Source: Rhopalosiphum padi (Eukaryota > Arthropoda > Insecta > Hemiptera > Aphididae). From it: DNA of 64,000 nt. The position numbers and the translations under genes are program-made. The stretch covers positions 34,698,652 to 34,762,651 of the forward strand of contig NC_083597.1 in assembly GCF_020882245.1 (NCBI RefSeq). The letters are read 5' to 3'. Below, piece after piece: positions 1-13,400 of the stretch (positions are counted from its first letter, which is position 1; each line of letters begins with the position of its first letter). The notes under the pieces are model-generated. The model saw only the letters and a list, made by a program, of their open reading frames with translations, was not told the origin of the DNA and made no database searches.

Positions 1-3000
1 TTTATTATTATATAATGAAAATAATTTTTGTAGAATATCTTAACACACAGAATACAGATACGTTTAACTCATACATTAATAATTCACTCGCTAACGTGTA
101 TTGGATTCCGAATACAACGTTTAAACATTAAATAGCTTAAATAGCTATTAGACTTATATTGAATGTTCTATGGTCCCATTTCAGTGTTCGCCATTCGGTT
201 AAATGTGTTTTTAGTGTTTTCACATATACTTATACGTATCATGCAATAACTTATGGTTTGATGGGATTGACTTATTTTTTATTGAGGCTCACGTGTAGAA
301 ACAACAGATTTATGTCTGACCTATATGATTATATAATTAAACGTACAAGTGACTATAATACATTAAGTCACCAAAAATATCCTGCTACTGGCATTATAAA
401 TGCAAATAAATATAGGTATGTTTTGCATATATTCATTATAAATATAATATGCAAATTGCAAACCATTCCTCTTGAAATATGGCATTGGCCCCTGTCATTT
501 ATAATTTGTTGTCACTGCAGTAGAATAATAATAATAATAATTGTAAAGCGATTAATGGCCATGTTTAAATTATAATTATTTTTGTATTAATTTGTAGTTA
601 ACTAGTCTCTAGATCCCATATCGAACAAACTAAGATAAAATATATTATAATCTATAATTTCAAATTTTATTGATTTCATTGTTTAGTTCAACCCGAACTA
701 TTCGTCGAAGCCATTATTTTTTGTTTGCTTTCTGCCCATTATAGTTGTATTGTCGGTACTAAATGGTAGAAAAAATGTATTAGGTAGGTACTTTTTTCTA
801 AAAAAAGGGGTTAATTACATGAATATAATGCTAACACAATTCTAGTATAGATAAAATACTTTAAATAAACGTTGTGTTTACCATTTAGTGGAATTTGAAC
901 AAAATCCGTAAAAAAATTGTGATTTGTGAACACGATTTTTTTTTTTAAACCACACTCAGTTTACTCCATACAATAATCATTTAATGAGTAGGTAGTTATT
1001 TTGGTGTAATTATAAATAGCTATAAAATATATTAAATACTTAAATTTATAACTATTTTATTTTTATGTTTACTTTTAAAACAAAAACTATTTTCTATTTT
1101 CGAGCATATATACGTATAAAGAACATAAAACAGTAATTTTCTAGATCCTATGTAGTAGAATAATATACTACCATTTTGATATACTTGTATATGGGTCTAA
1201 AATTAAATATTCAAAATCAATTAAATTCCATTGTATTAAAGACAAATGAAACCTATGTGGAAGCTTAATAAAATTCGGAAAATTGTCAGTTTTTATATTT
1301 TATAAAATCAATAAAAAAATTAGTAACCATATGGGAACGAAATTCCCAGCGGTCATAATAATACGGTTACCAAATTATAATATTCACAATTATTGAGTAC
1401 TACGTGACAATATCGCTCGTTGTCTGAAGCATTAATTTAATAATATATATATACAATTTTACCATCTTTGATCATCCTTCGCATAAAATTACATTTTCAA
1501 GTACTAAATTGCGTTTCAATTTCCTTGAAACATCTATCACATTTTGCATTTTGTGTATAATACAAATGCGGCGTATATCACAAAAATAAAACACATAATT
1601 AAAAAAATAATAATAAATAATAATAATACTAAATTTCAAAGGACTGGATGCTATTCTATTTCATTTCTCTAATAAAATAGTGTATTCCCCTAAAAACAAA
1701 ATACGAAGAATTTCTGATATCTCTTTGAATATACGAATATGAAATTTGCTATGTCCCACGAGGGTTAAACGAAGACGGCACACTTGAATCACATTAATCT
1801 ATTTTTATTTGTTTATTTAATGCTCGTCGATTGGTTTTCGTCAGATTTGAGAAAACAAGAACATAATAATTAATTTCAAATAATATTACTCGAGCCCTCT
1901 AGCTGTTTGATCTATTTTATTGTGTTTTTAAATAGTACTAAGATGGAAACCTTTAACCTGAGTTTATTTATGTGTATAAAGACAAAACTTGAAAATTGTA
2001 TGAACGCTATTTTTGATAAGCTGAAGTATTCAGTCAGAATTCTCATTCACTTCTATATTAAATGTTGAATAACGAGATAACTGGAAAAATAATGGGCTGT
2101 TAAAAAATGTTATCTATATGGTCTTGAATGGCAAGTAAATTGAGGTCACTTTTTTTAATGAAAACGTGTCAGCGTGAGTTCAGTCTTCGGTCGCACTGGG
2201 TAATCATAATGTTAAATGATAAAAAAAATGAATTAAGAAAAAACTATAATTTATAATTAAATTAGTGGTTCATTGTTTCAAGGTTCCTAATGTATGTAAA
2301 ACAGAAATAGTTGATCTTCCCAATTTAATCTATTTGTAGATACTCAACAATTAGTAACGAATACTTTACCGATCTTCTGCGTATTTTTAAAACTTTATTA
2401 GTTACACATAATGAATAAATAAGTCACGTGTATTAGTTATAATTAATTAAATATACCGCCAAGTTAATCTTAAATTCTTAACAACTCTTTCTAAGTTTGT
2501 ATTCGACATTGGATATATTTATCGAATAATCAACTATGATGTCTAATTGTAAAGACTTAATAATTAAAAATTAATTATATTAAACCTAAAAAAACAATAC
2601 CTAACACGTCTAAAATGAACCCCAAATTTAATCTTTGAGAAATGTACTTAGTTTCTACAGTTATTATTTATTGGATATAACTATAGCAAAAAAAAAACCT
2701 TATACATTAATCATTTTTAGTATTTTTTTTTATATTTATTTTGTGAATGTTAATTTTATTATTATGTTTTCAATATTAAAATACTAAAATATCTTATATG
2801 TTATCGTAGTAAAATATTTAAAAGACCATCGCTATTATGAACATAGTTTATTTACTGCATTATGTAAATACATTGAATAATTTTCTTTATAATGTATCTA
2901 CCTTTCGGAAATATAATTCAGTAAGCAAATTTAATCATGGTAAACTGGAAGAATAAATCAAACGCTTATGTTATTAAGATCATATGTTTTATTCAAGACA

Positions 3001-4369
3001 TACCTTATAATATTACAAAATTAAATTTTTTTACGAGTTGATTTGTGCACAATGGACGTTTTTTGTCTGTAATTCTTTAGTATTCTATTGAGTGTACTTG
3101 TACATACTTTTTCATCGGGTTCCTATGTTATTTTACTTTGTGAATAAATAATGATAGGTAAATAACTCATAACTAGTAAATTACTTCATATTCCAACATA
3201 GAAGTTCTCTTTATATTATGCTGCCCGTTTTAATAATGTGCACCTAACATGTTTATATTTATATTTTTCTTAGTAATTATATTATTCTGAATTTAACAAT
3301 TCAGCAAAATTAATAGTATTTGGCAATAATAATAATGATATAAAATAAAAGTTGAAAATGTATTAAAACCATTGAATTTTAGAGTTCAGGAACTCAATAG
3401 TTTTTAAAACGTGCTATTGAAATATTTGATATAAATAAATATATTTGTTTATAAAACAATAAAATAGGCTATTTTTTAATTCTTGTCATCAATGTTTATC
3501 CTTAAATTTTTTAACAAAATATTGAAAATCCTAATGAAGTGCTTATAAATAAAATAATGGTAACGTAGTAAATATAATATATTATTTTAATATATAAGGA
3601 GAGTCAAGAAGAGGTATTGAAACTCTATAGTGTATCTAGAACGTTTTGAACAGAATTCAGTAGGTGTGAGGTTTTTATGGATAGATTGACACCGAATAAC
3701 AATTATTTACCATTGATTCGGATAGGTATGAAGTCAGTATCAAAAACGTAATCGGTCACTCAACCGTATTGACACTCTAATACATCATACTGTACTCGAA
3801 ACGTGTGAGCGCTAATTTAATAGATAATTATTTAACCCAACCTTCACTGTCATACGCAGGAATTCGAAAGCAAACATAAATAAACACATCGACATTATTG
3901 AGTCTGGGTTATTACCATTGTTGTTCCAGTTATAACGTTCTGCGACGAATAAAAGTTATTTTTTAATATATTTTTTGTTTTAGTTTTACTTATGTCTCTC
4001 AACTAATCACCTGCATTATAATAATATCTAGCGATAAAATGTTTTTGATTTATTTATAAAATAAATCATTCGCTCAAATAAACCACAACACTATAAATCG
4101 CAATCTATAAATGCAATCACTGTCATATACGTATGTTTATTCTATGTGTTTGCTTATAATTTTTAATGAATACTCATACCTAAATATATATGCTATCCAT
4201 GGTTTAAAGTTGCATCAACTAAATAATTTAAAACACCTCTAATGTAGTCGGCAGTCGGGCAAAAAATAAATAAAAGCAAAAGCTAGCTGATGTCACTTTT
4301 ATTAATTAATATTTTATAATTTCAATACATATTAGAATGGTATTTAAAATGTGTTTGGTTAAACAATTT

Positions 4370-4392
4370 AATATATATATATATATATATAT
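4370..4392. repeat. (AT)n microsatellite
   Basis: Uninterrupted alternating AT run of about 11 units in AT-rich non-coding DNA. No coding or regulatory role is visible. Confidence 0.8.
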
Positions 4393-5589
4393 TTTTTAGA
4401 TTTGAAAAATATAAAAAGCATAATTAAAATAATATATAAACAAGTATAATAAAGAAAAAGTTTTATTAAATAAGCAAATACTAAATAAATATCCAATAGT
4501 AGTTTTGATAATTGTCAGAAAAATATTTTAGAAAAACATATGAAAAGTATATTGTAAATTCGTAGTTATATACATATAGGTTATTAAAATGTAATGAATA
4601 ATGGCTACTGATTTAAGTAATAACTATAATTATTGAAAAATGTTTTTTGACTCCTAAGTTATTTTACCGAGTAAATATTATCTAATACTGGGTCCATACA
4701 TAAACACAGAATTAAAACAAAACAGAAACTATGTTTATCAACAAAATCCAAATATTTTTAAAATAATTTTTTTTCTAAGAAATGTTAGAAGTTTTATCCC
4801 AAACTATGTCGGAAAAAATCAAAAGTTTTTGGTTTTTTGATTCTTTTTGTAAACATTGCCAAATCCGTGTGGACAATATTTTAAAAATATCTAGTGGCAA
4901 TAGTGTTTGGGATTTTTGGATTTCGTGGGTAAAGCGATAAGCCGATAAATTAATTTATAAATATATATGTATTTTTTTCCAGTTTGTTGTAATTGTATAC
5001 TTTTATTGTTTGTCGTTATTGTTCAGTACCAATTATTTTTTATGCATTGTGTTCACATTTTGTATACATAAATTAAATTTATAATTTAACTTGAAATATG
5101 TATATTCAATAATATATTTTATAGTTTTCTTTGTATATGATTTTTATATAAATTTGATATTATTTCAAACAAACTATAAATATTGTTGTTTAAATAAATG
5201 TTATTTACTTTGGATAAAATTGAGGAATTTTTATAATACAATTTTACAAAAACAAATTATTATCAATAATTATCTGTACTGACTGATTATGTTATTAATT
5301 TGAATGCAAAATTATTAAAATAATTACAAATAGCCCATAAACCTTATTAATAATTTAAGACGTATACAAAATGAATGCAATAAATACTTATATATGGGTA
5401 CTATGTATTAGGTTACCAAGTTATGAATAACATTAAACATTGATAAAAATGAGAAATAAGAACAACCAACAAAATTGTATTAAATCATTATATGTATCAT
5501 AAATAATAATCATAATGAACAATAAATATTAAACGTGTACCTAACCTAGGTTAGCGTTATTTACTGTGATGTTTAATGGTAATGTTTAC

Positions 5590-5642
5590 ATCGCTATAGT
5601 TTTATCTATACCACAGTGTAGTATAGATAAAACGGTAGCGAT
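5590..5642. repeat. Near-perfect hairpin, 25-nt arms
   Basis: The left arm ATCGCTATAGTTTTATCTAT continues with ACCAC. It pairs with the right arm, whose reverse complement begins ATCGCTACCGTTTTATCTAT and continues with ACTAC. About 22 of 25 positions match around a 3-nt centre. It could be a collapsed inverted-repeat element or a foldback RNA. No flanking target duplication was seen. Confidence 0.7.
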
Positions 5643-7339
5643 AGATTTTTACTCACATTGTTATAATGACTTGACTTTTTATTTTTATCGGGACATTAAC
5701 CAAAAACACAATAACTGTATAAACTGTTATTATTTTCATTATTTAGGTCGGGTGGTATTGCATTTTATAAATATTATGTGTATTTTATATAAATATATAA
5801 ACGTAATATATACATATATATATATTAGGCATATGTCTTAACTTAACCCTTGCGTGTGCATTCCAGAACTTTCTCTTCAAATTGTGCACGCATTTAGTAC
5901 ACTATATCGGAGGTGGTTCGTTTTTAAAATATGTAGACACTTTATCTTCAGCCATTCTGATTTCTGACATATAATTTTAACGAATACACAACTCTGTGAT
6001 AATATGTATATTACACGTCATATAAGTGTGACTACAATAATGTATTATAATATTATTTCTAAAAAAATATCGTATCCTGTAATTATTTTATACCTTCAAT
6101 GAAAATCGATTTAAAATGTTATAAATTTGACATTTCATAGATTAATCCAGATAGGTATAACGCGTAAATAATTATTAGTTTCTTGTTTCTTGCCAACTTT
6201 CAAAGTATAAAATACAACCCAAATACTCAGAATAATTAAAATAGAACTTCAATATAATTATTTCAAAATAACAAAATACAAACATAAATATATGAATATT
6301 ATTCATACGTTTAACGATAAATCCTTCGTTTATATTCAATATCGTTTTGGTGAAATAAAAAATTATATATTATAATATTTTTATCTTTATGTATCTGTTT
6401 ACTCGTGTAGAAAAGACAATTTACTGTAGAGCAAGAATTATATTTAGGTATATTGCCCACGAATTATTTGCACAATAAATAAAGCTATTATACATTTTAC
6501 ATTTGAACGAAGAACACTTCATTTCTATTCAAGACGAAAAATTTCAATGAAACGTACATACGGGTTTCTTCAAAATCGATATTTTGATAACAAAATTATT
6601 ATTATTATTAGTATTATTAACAATCGTCGGTCATCTACCATTATTTATTTGTTAATTAATTGCAGTTTTAATAATTTTTTTAATGCAGAGTTAGTTAAGT
6701 GTATACGATTTAATATTTTTTGATAATTTAAAACAGTTGTACAACAACAATAAAATTATTAAAAAAATATTAATATTAATATTTATTATTATTTATATAA
6801 TATCACGGGTATTTTTTATTTATTATTATACGTGGATAGTTTATAAGTAACTCGTATTTATAATGCTATGCCCTAACGCAGAATATTTTTTGGAAATGTT
6901 GTTGAATCTATATACATATGGGTACATTAGGGGATTTATTATAAAAATAAACAAATAAATATTATCTGATGCCGTTCAACCCATCTTTGCATTTTGCCGT
7001 AGGCGCTCGTACATTATATAAGTTAGATCAATATCAAATCAAATTTATCAGAAAAGTATTTAATAAAAAAATTAAATTAAATTTTATATTTCCAACTAAG
7101 ATAAAAAATAAAATGTAAAAAAAGTTTAAAAAAAATAGATAAGTATCATTATTTTTTGCAAAAATCGATTGTTATTTATTTTCTTTGAATAATTTATTTG
7201 TCTTTCAACAAAATTCTAAACCTGACTGACCAATCATCATTCCGTATACTATTTACCGTCAACTAATAGTTTATAATGTAAGCTAATAATAACGATTCGA
7301 TATATTGTTTTTGAATGTGTATTGTATTGGTCTCCAAAG

Positions 7340-7473
7340 AGATGCGGTTCAAAACGGACTCATCAAATCCACCGGAATCCGTTTGCAGTTTACCGTGCCA
7401 AAAAGGCCAAGCTAAGCAGTATCTGGAGGGCGAAAAATGCTGCTGGCACTGTTTCAACTGCACACAATACCAG
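7340..7473 (+). CDS. mGluR: mGluR exon: linker, first six cysteines
   Basis: The frame from ATG 7342 reads MRFKTDSSNPPESVC, then SLPCQKGQAKQYLEGEKCCW and HCFNCTQYQ. This is the junction of the ligand-binding domain with the NCD3G cysteine-rich linker and carries six of its nine cysteines, including the CCW motif. The start follows CCAAAG with a weak pyrimidine tract, so AG|ATG (7340) and |ATG (7342) are both possible; family proteins have E-M here, favouring 7340 with a phase-1 upstream exon. The exon ends at CAATACCAG|GCAAGA in phase 0. The donor is GC instead of GT, since the frame hits a stop shortly after and no usable GT is nearby. The methionine is internal and not a translation start. 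Confidence 0.9.
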
Positions 7474-10400
7474 GCAAGACATTGTTTTTAATAAAGAAAA
7501 AATAAACAATAACCCGATACCATTTCCATAACTCATTAGTTGATGTATTCAAAAACCATAGACATTGCATTACGCGCATAAAAATAGATATAAAGTTTTA
7601 GGTATAATGATGCTTATTCAGTTTTGTTCTTATAACATAGTTTCAGCGTAAATGCCAATATTTGGTACGCTTATATTTTGTTGTTTTTTTTAAATCTCAT
7701 GTGAGGATATCGTATTTTTTAACTCTGCCTACGCAAATAATTGAACATTTTAATTTATTTTTTTTTCTGGTTTTTTGTTTTAATATTCTACATAGGTTTT
7801 TCACTATACATATATGTTTTTTTTACCTATTGTTTGTAAAATAAATTGTATTGCTCTGAAACAAAATGTCGAACACTGATTCAACTGCACATAGTTTTCC
7901 ACATAGAGGGCTATTGGACGATTATGTCTACCTAATAATATTAATGCTTTTCGACTTAAATATCAAATTGATCGAGGTCAATATTAAATGTTAATTTTTT
8001 TATTTGACAACATCAATATGGAAACAAAATCTTTACAATTTTAGTTTCATTTTGATTTAATCTTTATAATAATCTACATAATTATTATACCTGTAAGCTA
8101 CCTTTAAGGATTAAATTAAATCAACATTTTATGAAGTTATAATAACATCACATTTTTTTTTCAGAAGATTATTCTTTTGATATCTGAAACTTTATTCAAC
8201 CGACTTATTATGCGCTCCTGTGCAATATATTTTGTTTAAATTAACAGTTTCTTCTTTTAAAATATTCAAATTCTATGTAGTTTATATATTTTTATATCTA
8301 ATACTTTCAAGTTTACAAAAGCGTCACTTACTCTTTTATACCTACTTTACTATAACGATAAAAATATAATCCAATTTATTATCATAAATTAATTGTTATC
8401 GATCTGTATAGTATCCGGCAATAATGACTGCAAACATTATATTAATATAACGACGCTGAAAAATACTATATGTTTATAGCTTGTTATTTTCTATATTATT
8501 TCATCACCATAAATTGTATCGTTAAAAATTATAAGCTACCACCAGAAACAAATATTTTACATTATTGTATTATGTTGTCGCAAAGCGGCTATTTTACAAA
8601 AATCTATAAATATTTCAAACTGAAAATAAATTATGACAAAAATATTTTTTAATTCTCCCAAACGCGTTAATATACAGAGTTTCAACAATTTAAATCCTTT
8701 ATGACATGACTACCTCATTTATCGAAATGTCGAAAAACATAAATATCAACTGTAATTATAACCCGAACGTTAAATAGTCTGTATTATATTTAATAATTTC
8801 ATATTTGCTTTTTCAGTAAGAAGAATTCATTGAGTGATGTAGATTTTCCAGTTAATTTTTTGTACAGTATAATTTAACTATGTATTTACAATTTACATGC
8901 GCAGGACTCCATAAGAGTAAACATTGAACATATATTTACTAACTAAAATATGAATCATTATACTAAATCAATTAAAAACCGGAATTTTGTAGCTAGCTGA
9001 AAAATATTTATTATTAAAATAAATACATATTATTTTATTTACATTTCCATTCACTCCAAACTCTTAAGTTAAGAAGTATATGTTGTTAAGAGGCAACGAT
9101 TTAGAAAATTTATAAACACTTTACAAATTATATTCGTTTATAAACGTGATGAGATTAGTTACGAGATAACAAAATATTTATCTAGATAAATAATACCTAA
9201 TAGAGGAATATATCTTATGTATATATATAAATATAATCTATATTAAAATTGAAATAGACACTTATTATAAATATTTTGATATTCATATCACAAAATCATA
9301 AACGTACATTTATTTTATAATTATAGCTCTAAAATTATTTTTATTTTTATTTTATTCTCATTTTAGTATATTCTCAAGATATATTTGTATTATCTAACAA
9401 GATATTACAAAAAAAACATACATCATCATTGTAAAATCAATACATTCCTCACTTCGTTCAGAATCTTAAACATTGTTTTACAACTAAATATGCATATATA
9501 TATATATATATATCTCATTAAGTTCTAACGTACTAAATCTGAAACGATTGTTTTAATTAAATAGGTAACGATCAAGCAATTTAGTTGCCTATGAATTCTA
9601 TCAAATAGTTATACCTATTATATACTTGTGTCAGTGCTCATAATAATATACGTGACTCCCTTTCTAGATCCGTTCACTCACCGACGAAACCAGATGCGAA
9701 GTCTGTTCCGAGGGCACGTTACCCGACAGTAATCGTCAACGCTGTTTGGAAATCCCGGAAGCATTTTTACAGATCGGGAGCAGTTGGGCTATCGGGGCAA
9801 TGACACTGTCAGTGGCAGGTATTGCCATTACTTTGCTAGTGGTTTCCGTGTTTATCAAACACAATCATACACCGATCGTGAAGGCCGCTGGCAGGGAAGT
9901 TTCGTACGTACTTTTGTCCGGCATACTGCTGTGCTATCTCATCACGTTTGTGCTCGTGCTCAAACCTACTGACATCGTATGCGCAGTACAAAGGTAAGTC
10001 CAATATCATTAAGAGCGAATTTAAGTCCATCTCAACCAACATTTTTATAATATCTTAGTTTTAGCATACCGTATATTATATACAAAATGTAATCAACGTG
10101 TTATCGTGGAGCATAATATTTTTTCGGACGTCTCCTATGTCTGAGTTTAAAAATTTAAATATTTATTTATATTTAAGAAAATACCAGCTTTATCATACTT
10201 ATTTTTTTTTAAAAGCATTTCTGTCATACATTTTTACCCTAACTTTACTGAGTAATTGTTATTTAAAACTTTGACAAAAAATGTATGGGTACAATGAATA
10301 TTAAAAAAAACCTGTACGTTTAAAACTAAATTTAAAATATAGCATGTTATTCACATAAATATATCACAGCATTATAGTAGTTGGAAATAAAAAAAAAATA

Positions 10401-13400
10401 ATTTACAATACAATTCAATACAATTTTCTATTTGAAAATAATAAATAATCGTATGATGATTAGGAGCAGAATTATAAAAACATAACATTAATTAGTAATT
10501 ACTGTACGATATTTAAATTTAGATTACATCCCTAATTATAAGATGCTATAAGAAATTAACAATAATTTGTTTTTTTATTTATATTTTTAATTTCCATGAT
10601 CGGAATTGAATTGTGCTTTATAAGTGTATACACTTGTATAGTAAGTATGAGTAATGTAATTTTTTTGTTTTTATACATTTTACGATTAAGCAACGTTAAT
10701 ATTATGTTAATCAATTAACGTATATAAATTATTAGTGTATGACAGTATTAAATTAATATTCTAGTTTTTTTTTTTTTTTTTTTTAAAACACATCATAATG
10801 ATAGAGTTATTGTAATCAAAAACTTTTTGAAATTCTGTGAAACAGTTGGTATGCATAACAAAATTAAAAAAAAAAGAATCAAGGACAAAAAAATATAAAC
10901 ACAAAAGTCATACCTCTACAGATTATCTAATTAACAATTAAATAGAAAGCATGTAATTTTTGGTGTGTTATTTTTACTACTATACACAAAGTATTAAGTG
11001 TTTAAAAATTAAATAAACAAAATTATCATTTCATACATGTTTTTTGATTTAAACTCTACACATTATATCAAAACATACGAAACTATGGATAACAATTAAA
11101 ATATACCTAACTCATTATATTAATTATTTATAACTTTAAATTTTATTCTATTCTTATATTATCATGTTTTTATAATTATATCTTCTTATCATTACTTATT
11201 TTAAATAATTACATTTTCTTTGTTTAATTAGTTAAACATATATTTACGAGAAAAAAATAGTTCTTAAACGTCTTCAGCCTTTTAAAAAGGTATTGTTTTA
11301 AGATATATATTTGCATTAGGTATACAAGTTGTTTTTACTGGTAGATAACTATAAATTATGTATTTTTTTTTATATTAATAACATTTATATTTATATTCAT
11401 TTTTATATGTGTGAGTTTGAGTACAATATTATATTGAAATTCAACTTAAAACCTTTAAAATATTATCTATAATATAGGAGTATCAAAAAAATAATGTTTT
11501 TAAAATAATCTAAATCTTAAAAAGTCGGTATCATCAAAATAATAAAAAAAGTGTATAATTTACAACAAATATAGTTTGGTTAAAAGAAGGTAGGTAATTT
11601 AGGCCATTTTATCGAAATTAATAAAAAATCAGTTTTTTACACGTTTAAAATATTAGCTGATTATTAACTTAGGATATTTAACAACAATAATCATGATTTT
11701 AAAAAAGTTATAATTGTTTGTCTTTATTATACAACTCAAGTATTTTATTGTTGATTACTAAAAATAATGATTTGTTAAGGTAGCTAATATTACAAATCCC
11801 TCTATAAATCCTACAATTCTTTTTTTCAAACAAATAGTGAATACAAATTTAAATTGATTATTTATGAGTACTAATTTTTTTATATACGTTTCAATAATTA
11901 AAACAATAAACCCTAATTACACCTTATGTATCAGATTAAATTTAATACATAATATTTATATTACCAACTAAAATATGTAAAATTATAAAAACATATTTTT
12001 TTCAAAAATTTAAGAGTTTTGTATTCACATAAAAAATAATTAATTTTAAAGAAAAAATATCGTTTGTTACTTTATTAGTGATAAATTATTATTATCAGTA
12101 GTAAAAATATAAGTACTCGTACCAAAGTATAACATAACATTTATTATTATGGGTTTATCCGGTGCCTGATGACTTTATTATGCTTTCCAAGCAATCATTA
12201 CATTTTTTACTAAAATATATACACCTCACTTTGTTGAACGTCGTTCAGTTTTTCAATTCTAACCTGAATAATGATACATAATATTAAAAGTTCGGTATTT
12301 CATGTTACTGTTTAATAAATAAAAACAAAATTAGCTTAAGTAGGTAATTAATTTATGTTTACATTTAATTTATCTTAAAATCTAAAAGCTACTAACCAAC
12401 TAACCCTCCTCTACCTCCGTATACGTGGCTAATTTACTATACGTAATACGTATAATTTAAATTAATTCCATTCCCTGACAATCTACAAACAAACATCCGG
12501 AAAAAATTAAAATTTTACAAAAATACATAATTAACTTGGATATGGAGTGAAGAAGTGAGAGAAATGAGTTAAAATAGCTCCAAGATTTCCAGAGTAATAC
12601 TGGATCATAATATATGTGTATGACACTGTATGTATGTCTGATAACATATACAAAAGTTCTTAGTGAATGTTATCAAAATTTACTACACGGTCATAATACA
12701 CCAATGATTATTGACATTTAAAAATAACATTCGGTAAATATTGACCGCAATTCAAATTCAGTGTATACGAGCTATTACTTTATACATACCACGACTATAA
12801 TATTTTTGATATTGCGTTGTTGCCGCTTTACATAAAATATAGATCAGAAGTTTAAATATTTTGAACAAATAGTTATTAACACAGTCAGAATTGGCCACTC
12901 CCATCTTACACACTTCTATTTAATAACTGAGGAACTCGATCCATCGTGCGATATATGCAAAACTCCCCTTTCAATTGCACACATAATTATCCACTACCCC
13001 AAACATTCAACTACACGTTTTCTACTAACCCTTCATCACTCGAAGAAGCTCTCAATCAAAATAACACCTCCAATATTTTTAAATGTTTCAAACCGATAGA
13101 TTTAGATAAAAAAACTTTAATTATCATATATTTTTGTCTAGTATTATAATTCATAATAGTATGTAAATGTTATCCTAGGTTATTAATTTTTATTATTGAA
13201 GCCTTTATTATTTAAAAAAAATGATAATAATAACAAATAATTTAAATATTATGTATTTCAGATTTTTTCGTCAAGTACAATAATAATAATACGTTACCGC
13301 ACGAGACGTTTCATATTTACGCTTGATACGAAAAAACTAAAAATCATTACAAAGGTTTGGTAGTAGTTAGTACGTCCCATACATTGACGGTGGACGTATG

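Larger units (their letters stand above)
1..7339. other. Non-coding stretch, probable mGluR intron
   Basis: Very AT-rich sequence with no exon that I can recognise on either strand. The receptor exon at 7340 starts inside the protein, so the ligand-binding-domain exons must lie upstream. None was found here, which suggests this is the 3' part of a long intron. Open frames such as 159-575 look like chance. The stretch contains an (AT)n run near 4370-4392 and a strong hairpin at 5590-5642. A very short or diverged exon could have been missed. Confidence 0.6.

Noticed and set aside
159..575. 138-codon open frame, the longest on the plus strand
   Set aside because: It starts with TTG, has no recognisable domain, its composition matches the AT-rich background and it has no splice or promoter support. 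Probably chance.
9784..10042. Extra open frames on both strands over the TM1-TM2 exon
   Set aside because: Shadows of the receptor frame, which matches the mGluR family across the whole exon and both splice sites.
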